A stretch of DNA of 64,000 bases from PNON01 sp963757065 (GTDB lineage: Bacteria > Chloroflexota > Anaerolineae > Anaerolineales > Anaerolineaceae): assembly GCA_963757065.1 (NCBI GenBank), contig CAVWQC010000007.1, forward strand, positions 992,001-1,056,000, in the 5' to 3' direction. The position numbers and the translations under genes were made by a program. Below, one piece after another: positions 10,049 to 19,406 of this stretch. Position 1 is the stretch's first letter. Each line of letters opens with the position of its first letter. The notes beneath the pieces were generated by a model. That model saw only the letters and a list, made by a program, of their open reading frames with translations. It was not told where the DNA came from and made no database searches.

Positions 10049-12395
10049 TCAGTAATTAATTGTGATCTGAGTTTCCCGATCGAATTTTACAGGTATTTCG
10101 AATAATTGATCCTTTCCGGTCAGCATGCCACGGTTTCCTTCTGAATCAATAATCTCAATTTGCTCACATGGTATCCGCAGGAAAATATCTCCAGAACACT
10201 TGCGTGGAAGTTGGAGATTAAGTCGGATCTGCTTACCAGAATCTTTCCATTCTGATACCTCCATCCCCTGGGAAATATGTAAATTACTGCCAGCAAACAT
10301 TGATCAGATTCGGGATCACTTTTCGGACTGAAGCCAACCACGTGGCATGCGGAGGAAGGATCCCAATATTCAGCTTTCCATTCGCTGGAAAAGAAATCTT
10401 TGCATCCCAGAATGAGCTAATCACACGTGTGAGAATCGGTTTGTGATGTTGTAGTCTTCCAGATTTAACACAGGTTGGACAGGGTGGTCTTCCCAATTCG
10501 TATAGCTAATCAAATGCCATTTCCCAAGGGCACCTTCCAGATCGACTCGCAACCTCGAGGGTGAAAGCTTTTGATACCAATCCAGCACCATGGGGGTCTT
10601 ACCAATTATCGGGATCAAAGATTGGATAATCTTTAATCTATCTGTAGGAATTTGTGCCAGGTCGTCGGAGAGTAGAACAAGTCCACCTGACATAGCTGTC
10701 AGGCTGGCTTGTGTACGAATTTCATCTTCGGTGAGGTGGGTTGTGGACCGTAGAAGTAGGCAATCCGGGTCATTCATCCACCAACGACTATGAAACCAGG
10801 CTCGTGTAATTGTATTCTGCATGGCATTTTCGACCGATGGGATATTTGGTTCATTAGGAAACAATAATTCAACGCCTTTGTATTTTGGTTTCCAATCCGA
10901 AGCAACATCTGCACCAATCCGCATGGCATCCACATGCCCGATCATACCTCCGATAGGAGCGCCGCAGCCAAGGATATATGTATCCTCACCGGCCGCATCA
11001 CGGATCAATTGCATAGCCTGGTTGTATATCTGTGCACGGGTTAGCCCGGGGTTGAAGGGTTGACCTGGTATCGTAGCAGCATAAAGGAAATCCAATTTTA
11101 GATATTGGAACCCCCATGAATGGACCGAAGTATCGATCACTTTTCGTACATATTCCTGAGCTGCTGGATGAGACATATCCAATGATGTTGTGAATCTATT
11201 CCAATTCCAGCCTGAGTTGACAAATTTACCATCAATCTTTCTAAGCAGCATTTCCGGATGATTTTTGTACAGATCAGATGCAGGTGAAACGATGAATGGT
11301 GCCAGCCATAATCCCGGTGTAAATCCATTCGCTTTTATTTCACGAACGATGGAATCGAATCCACCCATAAATTCAGGTTTAAAATCCAGCCAATCCCCAA
11401 TACCTTTCTCAAAACCATCGTCAATTTGGATCAGATCCAGTGGGACATTGTCTTTTATTTCACTTAATTGCCTGATATTGGACAGCAGATTTTCAGGATT
11501 GATGTGCGTGTAGTAATGGTACCAGGAGCACCATCCTAAAGGAATATTTGGATTAATTCGCACCTTATTCTCTTTGGCAGCAGTCTCAATGAATTCTTTC
11601 AACGGATCAGAATCCTTGAAATCTACAATTTGAATCACCGCCCAGTCAGTTGTGAAAGTTTTTTCTGGAGGAATATGTACTCCATCACCAGCTGCTTTCA
11701 GTTGGAGGATAGGTTCAGAACGGAGGTCTACTTCAGTATGTCCAAATTGCTGTTTTTGTGAAAGGAAGCCAGCCAGAACCCCTTTATGGATAGATTGATC
11801 TATCACCACACTAAAGAAGTCGCTAAAAAAAATACTCTTCTTTTTCGGTATCGGAGTTATTGGATTATTCCATTGAAAGCCTTGAATAAAACTCAATCCA
11901 GGATATTTCTGTTTCTGTTCAGCAGAATAAGTCCCACTGTAGCTCCATGACTGCCAGCCATTAACAAAACAAGCGTATTTGGGATTGTTTGATGGAAATT
12001 GGATATTAGGTATGCTATCAGATCCCTACCATATTAATACTGTTGAAGCGAATCGTATCTGCGCGGTTATTTGTAAATTTGAACCGGAATAAGAGTAGAT
12101 TTGAATTTAATGGAAAAGCATACTCAGCTTCAAGTGAGATCCCATCCATTTGATCTGAACAGGAGATAAAATCAGCAATCGAATCAATCGATTCAATTTG
12201 CTTTCGTTTTACAGAAATACTTGCCCGAGATGCTGAAATTTGAAGGTGAGATTCCTCATTCGTGGAGAAAAATAGCTGAGGTAGTGTACTTGAAGTAGTG
12301 ATTCCCGACTCAATGTGGGTCATCTTCCATGATAAGTCGTTACTAATGGCAAACTTAAATTTGTTAAAGAGAAATTCCTGCATTGCATCCTCCAT
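10049..12395 (-). pseudogene. GH36-type alpha-galactosidase, broken by three frameshifts
   Basis: Read on the minus strand, four fragments join into one protein of roughly 780 residues. The N-terminal beta domain is at 12395-12018. The catalytic barrel is at about 12020-10421, with GWCSWYHYYTHI, the DDGFEKGIGDW strand and LKLDFLYAA, which carries the nucleophile Asp of GH36. The C-terminal domain is split between about 10496-10284 (SFWDAKISFPANG) and 10300-10049 (AGSNLHISQGMEV). Breaks lie near 12025 (an extra G in a G run), near 10425 (one base lost or two gained in CACACG) and near 10300 (an extra A). The catalytic residues are kept, so either this is recent decay or the breaks are sequencing errors. 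An intact copy would hydrolyse alpha-galactosides such as melibiose or raffinose. The ATG at 12386 or 12395 starts the frame. Confidence 0.82.
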
Positions 12396-12432
12396 GTATT
12401 ATTGATTAAATATAACATCAACAACCATTAAA

Positions 12433-12469
12433 CCAAAACCGCGTCAACGGATGGCTGGGCCGGACGCGG
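12433..12469 (-). terminator. Probable intrinsic terminator downstream of tsaC
   Basis: CCGCGTC (12439-12445) pairs with GACGCGG (12463-12469). On the minus strand the hairpin is followed by TTTTGGTTTA. It lies between the end of tsaC and the start of the alpha-galactosidase gene. The T run is interrupted, so strength is uncertain. Confidence 0.5.
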
Positions 12470-12560
12470 AATATGGAATAAGAGAATGTACTATTAGGAT
12501 AAGATCCGAAATTAAAATTTGGGTGAAAAATAATTAATAATAAGATGAGAAAAAGGAGAA

Positions 12561-13178
12561 TTACCCAATTGCCCGATTTATCTGTTCTTCACTGATAGAG
12601 CCTTCTCGGAGGATTTGATAGATGGGTCCGGTGCAATCGACTACAGTAGATGAAATTCCAATTTTGGATCGGCCGCCATCAATAACAAGGTCAACCAGTC
12701 CATCCATTTGAAGCATTACCTCTTGTGCATTTGTAGGGCTGGGTTGACCCGAAATATTAGCTGATGTTACTGCGAGCGGACCGCAAACGCGAATCAAGGC
12801 TTGAGCAAACGGGTGATCAGGTATTCGTACTCCAATAGTGGGCAGTGGTGAGATTATATCCGGGATGGATGGATGCCGGGGTACAACCAGGGTGAGTGCT
12901 CCTGGCCAAAATGCTGCTCCGAGCCTGGCTGCATAATTACTTGTAGAAGAGCACACTAAAGATAATTGTGATAAATCAGAGAGAAGAATTGCAATCGCTT
13001 TATTAGTATCCCTTTTCTTAATATCGAATAATCTTTGGATCCCCATTTGATCAAAGGCACCTGTGCCAATGCCATAAACTGTATCAGTTGGAAACGCGAC
13101 AATCCCGCCGGAATTAATTGTTTGAATTGCTTTATCCAGGGCATCCATATCCTGTTCATGGAGCATTGATGTTTGCAT
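12561..13178 (-). CDS. tsaC: L-threonylcarbamoyladenylate synthase (TsaC/Sua5/YwlC family)
   Basis: About 205 residues, YrdC-domain size. The enzyme makes threonylcarbamoyl-AMP from threonine, bicarbonate and ATP for the t6A37 modification of ANN-decoding tRNAs. Visible motifs are GGIVAFPTDTVYGIG near the N-terminus, the KKRDTNKAIAILL region with the conserved KxR/K nucleotide-binding pattern, and the SANISGQPSPT loop. There is no C-terminal Sua5 domain, so it is the short TsaC-like form. The ATG at 13178 is preferred to the TTG at 13184, which overlaps the prmC stop; AAGG lies 8 bases upstream of the ATG. It is the last gene of prfA-prmC-tsaC, a common bacterial neighbourhood. Confidence 0.92.
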   Translation of the reverse strand: MQTSMLHEQDMDALDKAIQTINSGGIVAFPTDTVYGIGTGAFDQMGIQRLFDIKKRDTNKAIAILLSDLSQLSLVCSSTSNYAARLGAAFWPGALTLVVPRHPSIPDIISPLPTIGVRIPDHPFAQALIRVCGPLAVTSANISGQPSPTNAQEVMLQMDGLVDLVIDGGRSKIGISSTVVDCTGPIYQILREGSISEEQINRAIG

Positions 13179-13180
13179 TT

Positions 13181-14021
13181 TCAATACCTTTCGATAACTA
13201 ACAACCTGTCATTCCCTGCCAGGTCTCTCTTGATATTGACCTCTGCGTCAGGGTAATAGGTTTGGGCTAGTTTTTTCACAGCATCACCCTGGTCAGCCTC
13301 AATTTCCAATAACAGGCAAACCTTACTGTCCGCAATATGTATGGAGTCAGCTAATAGTCGATGAATGAGGTCCAGTCCATCTTTACCGCCGTCAAGTGCT
13401 GCCTTTGGTTCGTATCTCGCGACGGGTAAGTTCTTTAATTTATTTGTTGGGATGTATGGCAGGTTGGCACAGATCAATTGGAATTTTCCAAAAAGGGAAG
13501 AAGTCAAGTCGGATTGGACAAAACTGCACTGTTTTTCAACATGGTTATTACCAGCATTTCGTTTTGCAACCTGTAAGGCCTTTAATAGATTTATCGATCG
13601 CAATACATTTAATGTCTGGCAGGTTTACCGCAAGGGAAATAGCTATGCAGCCGGATCCGGTTCCTACATCCAGAACATTACCGGTAAAATTGTGATCCCG
13701 GACCCAAACTGATGCATTTTCAACCAGCATTTCGGTTTCCGGTCGTGGTATCAGTACATTTGAATTCGTGTAGAATTGCAGACCATAAAAGTGGCTCGTT
13801 CCAGTGATATAAGCAAGGGGGATTGATTTTTTCAACTCGGAGAACATCTCCCCCAGCTGGGAGATCTCCATAATGGATAATTCGTATTCCGGGTGTGCTA
13901 ATACCCAGCTACGGGGTTTTCGAAGAACCGATGAAATTAATACCTGGAGGTCCAGTCTGCCGGTTTCGGATAACCGGCTAGTCTGCTGCTGTGCTTCTTT
14001 CAGCCATGTGCCCAGTTTCAT
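13181..14021 (-). CDS. prmC: Peptide chain release factor N5-glutamine methyltransferase PrmC, with one apparent frameshift
   Basis: PrmC methylates the glutamine of the GGQ motif in release factors. Joined frames give about 280 residues. The N-terminal helical domain is followed by IPLAYITGTSHFYG and LIPRPETEMLVE, then the SAM-binding VLDVGTGSGCIAIS. The catalytic motif, normally NPPY, reads NLPY (CANLPYIP). The frame breaks near 13570-13590: the upstream frame runs into GLTGCKTKCW and a stop, while the other frame continues as KALQVAKRNAGNN. Deleting one base around AAATCTATTAAAGG restores continuity. The gene lies between prfA, encoding its substrate, and tsaC. The start is ATG 14021, with an in-frame TTG two codons upstream. 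The gene is nearly indispensable in most bacteria, so a sequence error is likely. Confidence 0.86.
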
Positions 14022-14038
14022 TGTCAAAAGTTGGTACT

Positions 14039-15109
14039 CTAATCATCGTCCACTGGGGCTACTGACAATCTTTCAGATTCACTACGCAAGGCAAGCTCTT
14101 CAATAAACTTGTCAATATCTCCCTCCATTACTCCCGGGAGATTATAGCTGGATAAATTGATCCGGTGGTCAGTAACACGGGATTGGGGATAATTATATGT
14201 TCGAATTTTCTCCGAACGCTCTCCAGTTCCCACTTGAGAACGCCGTGTTTCTTCAAGATCCGTTTGGCGTTTTAGTTCTTGTATTTCATATAAGCGAGCA
14301 CGTAAAATACTCATTGCCCGCAGCCTGTTTTGTAATTGAGAGCGCTCATCCTGGCAGGCAATTACAATTCCGGTGGGAAAATGGGTGATCCGGATAGCAG
14401 TGGAGTTCTTTTGGACGTTTTGCCCACCCGCACCAGCTGATTTGAAGATATCTACGCGGATATCAGAATCAGGAATGGTCACTTCGACCTCATCCACTTC
14501 TGCCAGAACGACGACAGTTACTGTCGACGTATGAATTCTGCCTTGAGATTCTGTCGAAGGGATGCGTTGAACACGATGGACACCTGATTCATACTTCAAC
14601 TTGGAATAACAGGATTTCCCTTTGATCTGGAAGATGATCTCTTTAAAACCACCGATTCCGATCTCATTCTGGGAAAGCACTTCGAATTTCCAGTTTTGTC
14701 TCTCTGCATAATGGGTATACATTCTAAAAAGATCGGCAGCAAATAAAGCAGCTTCATCACCCCCGGTTCCGGCTCGAATTTCCACGATGACATTTCTTTC
14801 ATCCCGCGGATCCTTGGGAATGATCAATGCTTTGATCTGTTTTTCGAGAAGTTCGATTTGCGGTTCCAATTCCGAGATCTCAAGCGAAGCCAACTCTTTC
14901 AGTTCTTCGTCATCACTGCTTTGTATTTCCCTGGCTTCTTCCAATTTCTTGAGCGAACTGCGATATTCCTGGCTTTTAGTTACGATCGGTTCCAGGTCAG
15001 ACCGCTCTTTGGCATATTCTGTAGCTGTTTTATAATCTTCACCAACTTCAGCAAGCAGCCGGTTTAATTCTTCATATCTATCTTCAATACCCGCTAATTT
15101 CTCTAACAT
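14039..15109 (-). CDS. prfA: Peptide chain release factor 1
   Basis: 356 residues, normal for RF1. RF1 recognises UAA and UAG and triggers peptide release. The peptidyl-transfer motif is GAGGQNVQKN, with the methylated Gln in GGQ. The RF1-specific stop-codon tripeptide PxT is present as PST in HRVQRIPSTESQGR, which distinguishes it from RF2 (SPF). The N-terminal coiled coil (about 1-100) and the C-terminal NYPQSRVTDHRI segment are typical. The start is ATG 15109. It is followed on the same strand by prmC, whose product modifies this protein, with a 17-base gap. Upstream it diverges from the cytochrome bd operon. Confidence 0.96.
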   Translation of the reverse strand: MLEKLAGIEDRYEELNRLLAEVGEDYKTATEYAKERSDLEPIVTKSQEYRSSLKKLEEAREIQSSDDEELKELASLEISELEPQIELLEKQIKALIIPKDPRDERNVIVEIRAGTGGDEAALFAADLFRMYTHYAERQNWKFEVLSQNEIGIGGFKEIIFQIKGKSCYSKLKYESGVHRVQRIPSTESQGRIHTSTVTVVVLAEVDEVEVTIPDSDIRVDIFKSAGAGGQNVQKNSTAIRITHFPTGIVIACQDERSQLQNRLRAMSILRARLYEIQELKRQTDLEETRRSQVGTGERSEKIRTYNYPQSRVTDHRINLSSYNLPGVMEGDIDKFIEELALRSESERLSVAPVDDD

Positions 15110-15223
15110 ATTTTATAATTGTCCCATAAATAAAATTATGAACCTAATTCAAGAAAGTTCCTGGATAATTCATTTTACAATACGATATAATTAATTATTC
15201 CATACTTTCCAAGGAGGGAATCT

Positions 15224-16594
15224 ATGAATGTAATTGCTCTAGCACAATCCCAATTTGCAATCACCACAGTATATCACTTTTTCTTCGTCCCCTTGACGCT
15301 CGGCTTAGCAATAATCGTCGCAATTATGGAAACCCTTTATGTAAAAAGGGGAGAAGAGATTTACAAACAGATGACAAAATTCTGGGGAAAATTATTCCTC
15401 ATTAATTTTGCTGTTGGCGTGGTAACCGGGCTGGTGATGGAATTCCAATTCGGAATGAACTGGTCAGAATATTCACGGTTCGTCGGGGACATCTTTGGTG
15501 CACCTCTGGCAATCGAAGGAATTACAGCCTTCTTTCTTGAAGCAACATTTATCGGGTTATGGGTCTTTGGATGGGATAAATTATCCAAAAGATTACACCT
15601 GGCGTCGATCTGGCTTGTAGCAGTAGGAGCAACAATTTCTGCACTTTGGATTTTAGTTGCTAATTCATTCATGCATTTTCCGACGGGATACACACTCGTG
15701 GATGGCAGACCGGTGATGAGTGATTTTGCAGCCTTGATCATGAATCCACATGTCTGGACGCAATTTCCTCACACGGTATTTTCCGGTTATGTTACCGGAG
15801 CGTTTTTTGTGATGGGTATATCCATCTATCATCTTATAAAGCAATCCAATGTTGAATTCTTCAAACGATCCTTCAAAATTGGAACCGTCATTGCATTGAT
15901 TTCAATTGTTGGTGTGATCCTGGTTGGACATCAACAGGCGCAGCTCATGGTTAAACAACAGCCCATGAAAATGGCTGCAGCTGAAGCGTTGTGGAATTCT
16001 GAGGATCCTGCCTCATTGTCATTGGTGACAATATTTAACGAAGAAACCGGAGAGACCAGTGTGGATGTCCGCATTCCAGGAGCTCTCTCATTCCTGGCTT
16101 ACAATACCTTTACCGGTGAAGTCAAAGGAATAAATGACCTTCAAGAACAATTTACAGCACAATATGGTCCCGGTAGATACATACCAAGTGTGTTTATGAA
16201 TTATTGGAGCTTCAGAATTATGGTGGGGCTTGGATTCTTGATGGCATTGCTGGCTGTAGTCGGGTTGATTGTATGGTTACGCCTAAAATTTAATATTAAA
16301 TCACGGTGGTGGTATTTATTGACTGCCGCCATTTTCTTTCCATATCTTGCCAATACAACCGGCTGGCTATTGACCGAGCTTGGCCGGCAGCCTTGGGTGG
16401 TGTACGGATTATTGAAAACCGTAGATGCTGTCAGCCCGAATGTATCTGCAGGAATGGTATTGACCAGCCTAATAGTTTTCACTCTTCTTTATGGTGTTTT
16501 GATCGTCGTGGATGTTTATATGCTGGTAAAGTTTTCCAAGGCTGGACCTAAAATTGAGCATGATATATCAAGTAATCAGGTTACAACTGCTTAG
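15224..16594 (+). CDS. cydA: Cytochrome bd quinol oxidase subunit I
   Basis: 456 residues with about nine membrane helices. CydA carries haems b558, b595 and d and the quinol site, and reduces oxygen to water. Typical segments visible are QSQFAITTVYHFFFVPLTLG (first helix with a haem His), FQFGMNWSEYSRFVGDIFG, VTGAFFVMGISIYHL and GRQPWVVYGLLKT. The hydrophilic Q loop between helices 6 and 7 is short, as in most non-proteobacterial enzymes. AAGGAGGGAA lies just upstream of the ATG, and a TATAAT sits at 15186-15191. It is the first gene of an intact cydABDC operon. In a probably anaerobic lineage its role would be high-affinity oxygen removal or microaerobic respiration (inference). Confidence 0.96.
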   Translation: MNVIALAQSQFAITTVYHFFFVPLTLGLAIIVAIMETLYVKRGEEIYKQMTKFWGKLFLINFAVGVVTGLVMEFQFGMNWSEYSRFVGDIFGAPLAIEGITAFFLEATFIGLWVFGWDKLSKRLHLASIWLVAVGATISALWILVANSFMHFPTGYTLVDGRPVMSDFAALIMNPHVWTQFPHTVFSGYVTGAFFVMGISIYHLIKQSNVEFFKRSFKIGTVIALISIVGVILVGHQQAQLMVKQQPMKMAAAEALWNSEDPASLSLVTIFNEETGETSVDVRIPGALSFLAYNTFTGEVKGINDLQEQFTAQYGPGRYIPSVFMNYWSFRIMVGLGFLMALLAVVGLIVWLRLKFNIKSRWWYLLTAAIFFPYLANTTGWLLTELGRQPWVVYGLLKTVDAVSPNVSAGMVLTSLIVFTLLYGVLIVVDVYMLVKFSKAGPKIEHDISSNQVTTA

Positions 16595-16606
16595 GTGGTG
16601 GATACT

Positions 16607-17617
16607 ATGAATCTAAATATTCTCTGGTTCGTTTTGATTGCGGTTTTATATACAGGATTTTTTATCCTGGAAGGCTTTGACTTTGGTGTCGGTATTCTAC
16701 TGCCTTTTGTAGGTAAAAGTGATATTGAAAAAAGGGTAGTGGTCAACACGATCGGCCCTCTTTGGGATGCCAATGAAGTTTGGCTTGTCCTTGCCGGTGG
16801 TGCGACTTTTGCTGCATTTCCGCATTGGTATGCAACCTTGTTTTCTGGTTTTTACCTGCCTTTGCTTCTTGTTTTAGTAGCGTTAATCTTAAGAGGCGTT
16901 TCGTTTGAATTTCGAGGCAAATTTGAGAATGCCAAATGGCGTTCAGCCTGGGATACTTGTACATTTGTGGGCAGCTTACTGCCCCCGTTGTTATTTGGAA
17001 TTGCGTTTTCGAATATATTGAAAGGTGTGCCAATCGATGGGAATATGATGTACACTGGCGGATTTTTCAACTTGTTGAACCTGTATGCATTGGTTGGTGG
17101 ATTAACTTTCCTTGGAATTTCCATTCTACTGGGGGCACTTTTCTTAAACTTGAAAACTTCTGATGTTGTACAAAAAAGAGCTAAATCTATTGCCAGCAAG
17201 CTATGGATTCCGATCATTGTCCTTATAGGAATATTCCTGGTAATGACCATTCAGGCAACTCAAGCAACACCTGAGATCCTGGCGATCATTTTAGGGGTAG
17301 TAACCATAGTGGCTGCATTTTTAGGTTATTACGTATTTCGAATTAATCGTGGAGGATTATCCTTTGGATTGCTGGTACTTGCGAGTGCAGGGAATACAGC
17401 CACAATCTTTGCGGCTTTATTCCCTAACGTGATGGTATCCAGTACAAATCCGGAATGGTCCCTTACTATTATTAATGCTGCATCATCACAAAATACGCTT
17501 TCAATAATGTCGATCGTTATCCTCATCTTCCTGCCGATCGTACTCGCCTATCAAGGCTGGAATTACTGGGTTTTCAGGAAAAGGATAACGACTAAAGTCG
17601 AAGACTTGCACTATTAG
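16607..17617 (+). CDS. cydB: Cytochrome bd quinol oxidase subunit II
   Basis: About 336 residues with eight or nine membrane helices. CydB is the haem-free partner that stabilises CydA. The N-terminus LWFVLIAVLYTGFFILEGFD with FGVGILLPF and the GPLWDANEVWLVLAGGA segment are strongly conserved in the family. The ATG at 16607 is chosen rather than the GTG codons at 16595 and 16598, because AGGTGG lies 8 bases before it. It begins 12 bases after the cydA stop and is followed 16 bases later by cydD. Confidence 0.96.
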   Translation: MNLNILWFVLIAVLYTGFFILEGFDFGVGILLPFVGKSDIEKRVVVNTIGPLWDANEVWLVLAGGATFAAFPHWYATLFSGFYLPLLLVLVALILRGVSFEFRGKFENAKWRSAWDTCTFVGSLLPPLLFGIAFSNILKGVPIDGNMMYTGGFFNLLNLYALVGGLTFLGISILLGALFLNLKTSDVVQKRAKSIASKLWIPIIVLIGIFLVMTIQATQATPEILAIILGVVTIVAAFLGYYVFRINRGGLSFGLLVLASAGNTATIFAALFPNVMVSSTNPEWSLTIINAASSQNTLSIMSIVILIFLPIVLAYQGWNYWVFRKRITTKVEDLHY

Positions 17618-17633
17618 ATCCAAGAAGAAACTG

Positions 17634-19406
17634 ATGCTCTTAGATGGAAATTTGTTACGCCAGGCACGCTCTCATCGCCTGGCGTTTCTTTTTACCATTA
17701 TCGCAGGAATTCTATGTGGTGGTTTTGTCATCTTTCAGGCGAAATTTACTGCTGAACTGATCAATGCGGTATTTATAAACCATATTCCAGTTAACCTTCT
17801 TTATTCCCCCATCCAGCTATTCATCATTATCTTGATGTTAAGGGCTGGTTCACAATTTCTCACAGATTATCTATCTGCAAGGATAGGAATCGTAATTAAG
17901 GAACAAATCCGGCAGGCAATCATCCAAAAGATCAATCGTCTGGGACCGGTCTATACCAGCGGCGAGAAAAGCGGAGAACTATCCACGCTTTTAACTGACG
18001 GGGTAGAAGCACTGGATCCGTATTTCAGCCAGTACATTCCGCAACTGATACTGGCAGCTTTTATACCGGTCATCATAGTTGTGAGTATTTTTCCAACCGA
18101 TAAACTAAGTTTTGCAATTCTTCTTATAACAGCTCCCTTGCTGCCGTTATTTATGTACTTATTGGGATCATTATCTGAACGAAGTACTCAAAAGCAATGG
18201 AAGCAACTATTGCAGTTGGGATCCTTTTTTTATGACACAATCCAGGGATTGCTATTATTAAAAAGTATCAATCAGAGCCAGAATCGCGGACTCGAAATCC
18301 AGAAGAATAATTCAGAATATCATAGCTTGACGATGAATGTTTTAAGACTCACGTTCTTATCAGCCTTTGTCCTGGAATTTATTGCTACCATCAGTACAGC
18401 CATCATTGCGGTCGAAATTGGTTTAAGGCTATTGTCAGGATCTTTGAATTTTGCCACCGCTCTCTTTATTTTGCTGCTTACTCCTGAGTTTTACTTACCT
18501 CTCAGGCAGTTAGGGGTCAAATTCCATGCCGGGATGTCAGGAAGAGCAGCTTCTTTAAAGATTTTTTCAATATTGTCAGAAAAAGATACTGCTGCCAATC
18601 CAAACAACATCAATAAGCCGATCGTTATCACAGGAAAAAGTAATTTTTATGCAGAAAAGATCTCTGATTATTTTCCAATTTCTTTCCAGAATATGGGAGC
18701 TCAATACCCAGAGACAAACGAGTTTGTTCTTAAAGATATTACCTTAACCATCAATCGTTATGAACAGATTGCTTTAGTGGGAAAAAGCGGTGTAGGAAAA
18801 ACATCGTTATCCTACGTTTTCATGCGCCTGCTCACGCATTGTGAAGGGAGTGTACGTTTTGGCCGAAGATCCATTCATGATATTCCAGAAGAAGAATTTC
18901 GCAGCCTGATCTCCTGGGTGCCGCAGTCTCCTTATCTATTTTCAGGAAGTATCCTCGAAAATATCTGTTTGTTCCAGGCAAATCCTGATAGGTCCAGAAT
19001 ACAGTCAGCTATCGATAAAGCAAATTTGGACAGTTACATCCACCAGCTTCCACTTGGATATGATACCCAGGTGGGTGAACGAGGCAGCCTGATCAGTACA
19101 GGCCAAGCCCAGAGACTTGCAATCGCCAGGGCGTTTTACCGAAATACTCCCATCCTGGTGATGGACGAACCCACCTCATCTGTCGATCCGGAAACAGAAT
19201 CAGCTCTGATCGAATCCCTAACAGAATTAAAAACTGAAAAAACAGTATTGATGATCGCTCATCGACTATCCACAATCACATCGAGCGATCAGATAATGGT
19301 TATGGAGGAAGGCAGGATAAAGGAAAAGGGAAAACATGCCGAATTGATGGCACTTCGAAGTGACTATTATCAACTATTTACCGGAGTGGCTGGTGATAAG
19401 AATTAA
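17634..19406 (+). CDS. cydD: Thiol reductant ABC exporter, CydD-like subunit
   Basis: 590 residues: an ABC type-1 exporter membrane domain with six helices (about 1-320) fused to an ATPase domain (about 350-590). Walker A is GKSGVGKTS, the Q loop lies in WVPQSPYLFSG, and Walker B is ILVMDEPTSSVDPE. The signature region reads STGQAQRLAIARAF, with STGQ in place of the usual LSGGQ. CydDC exports glutathione or cysteine (or acts on haem) and is needed to assemble cytochrome bd in E. coli. Position directly after cydAB supports CydD rather than a generic exporter. Its end overlaps the start of cydC. Confidence 0.9.
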   Translation: MLLDGNLLRQARSHRLAFLFTIIAGILCGGFVIFQAKFTAELINAVFINHIPVNLLYSPIQLFIIILMLRAGSQFLTDYLSARIGIVIKEQIRQAIIQKINRLGPVYTSGEKSGELSTLLTDGVEALDPYFSQYIPQLILAAFIPVIIVVSIFPTDKLSFAILLITAPLLPLFMYLLGSLSERSTQKQWKQLLQLGSFFYDTIQGLLLLKSINQSQNRGLEIQKNNSEYHSLTMNVLRLTFLSAFVLEFIATISTAIIAVEIGLRLLSGSLNFATALFILLLTPEFYLPLRQLGVKFHAGMSGRAASLKIFSILSEKDTAANPNNINKPIVITGKSNFYAEKISDYFPISFQNMGAQYPETNEFVLKDITLTINRYEQIALVGKSGVGKTSLSYVFMRLLTHCEGSVRFGRRSIHDIPEEEFRSLISWVPQSPYLFSGSILENICLFQANPDRSRIQSAIDKANLDSYIHQLPLGYDTQVGERGSLISTGQAQRLAIARAFYRNTPILVMDEPTSSVDPETESALIESLTELKTEKTVLMIAHRLSTITSSDQIMVMEEGRIKEKGKHAELMALRSDYYQLFTGVAGDKN

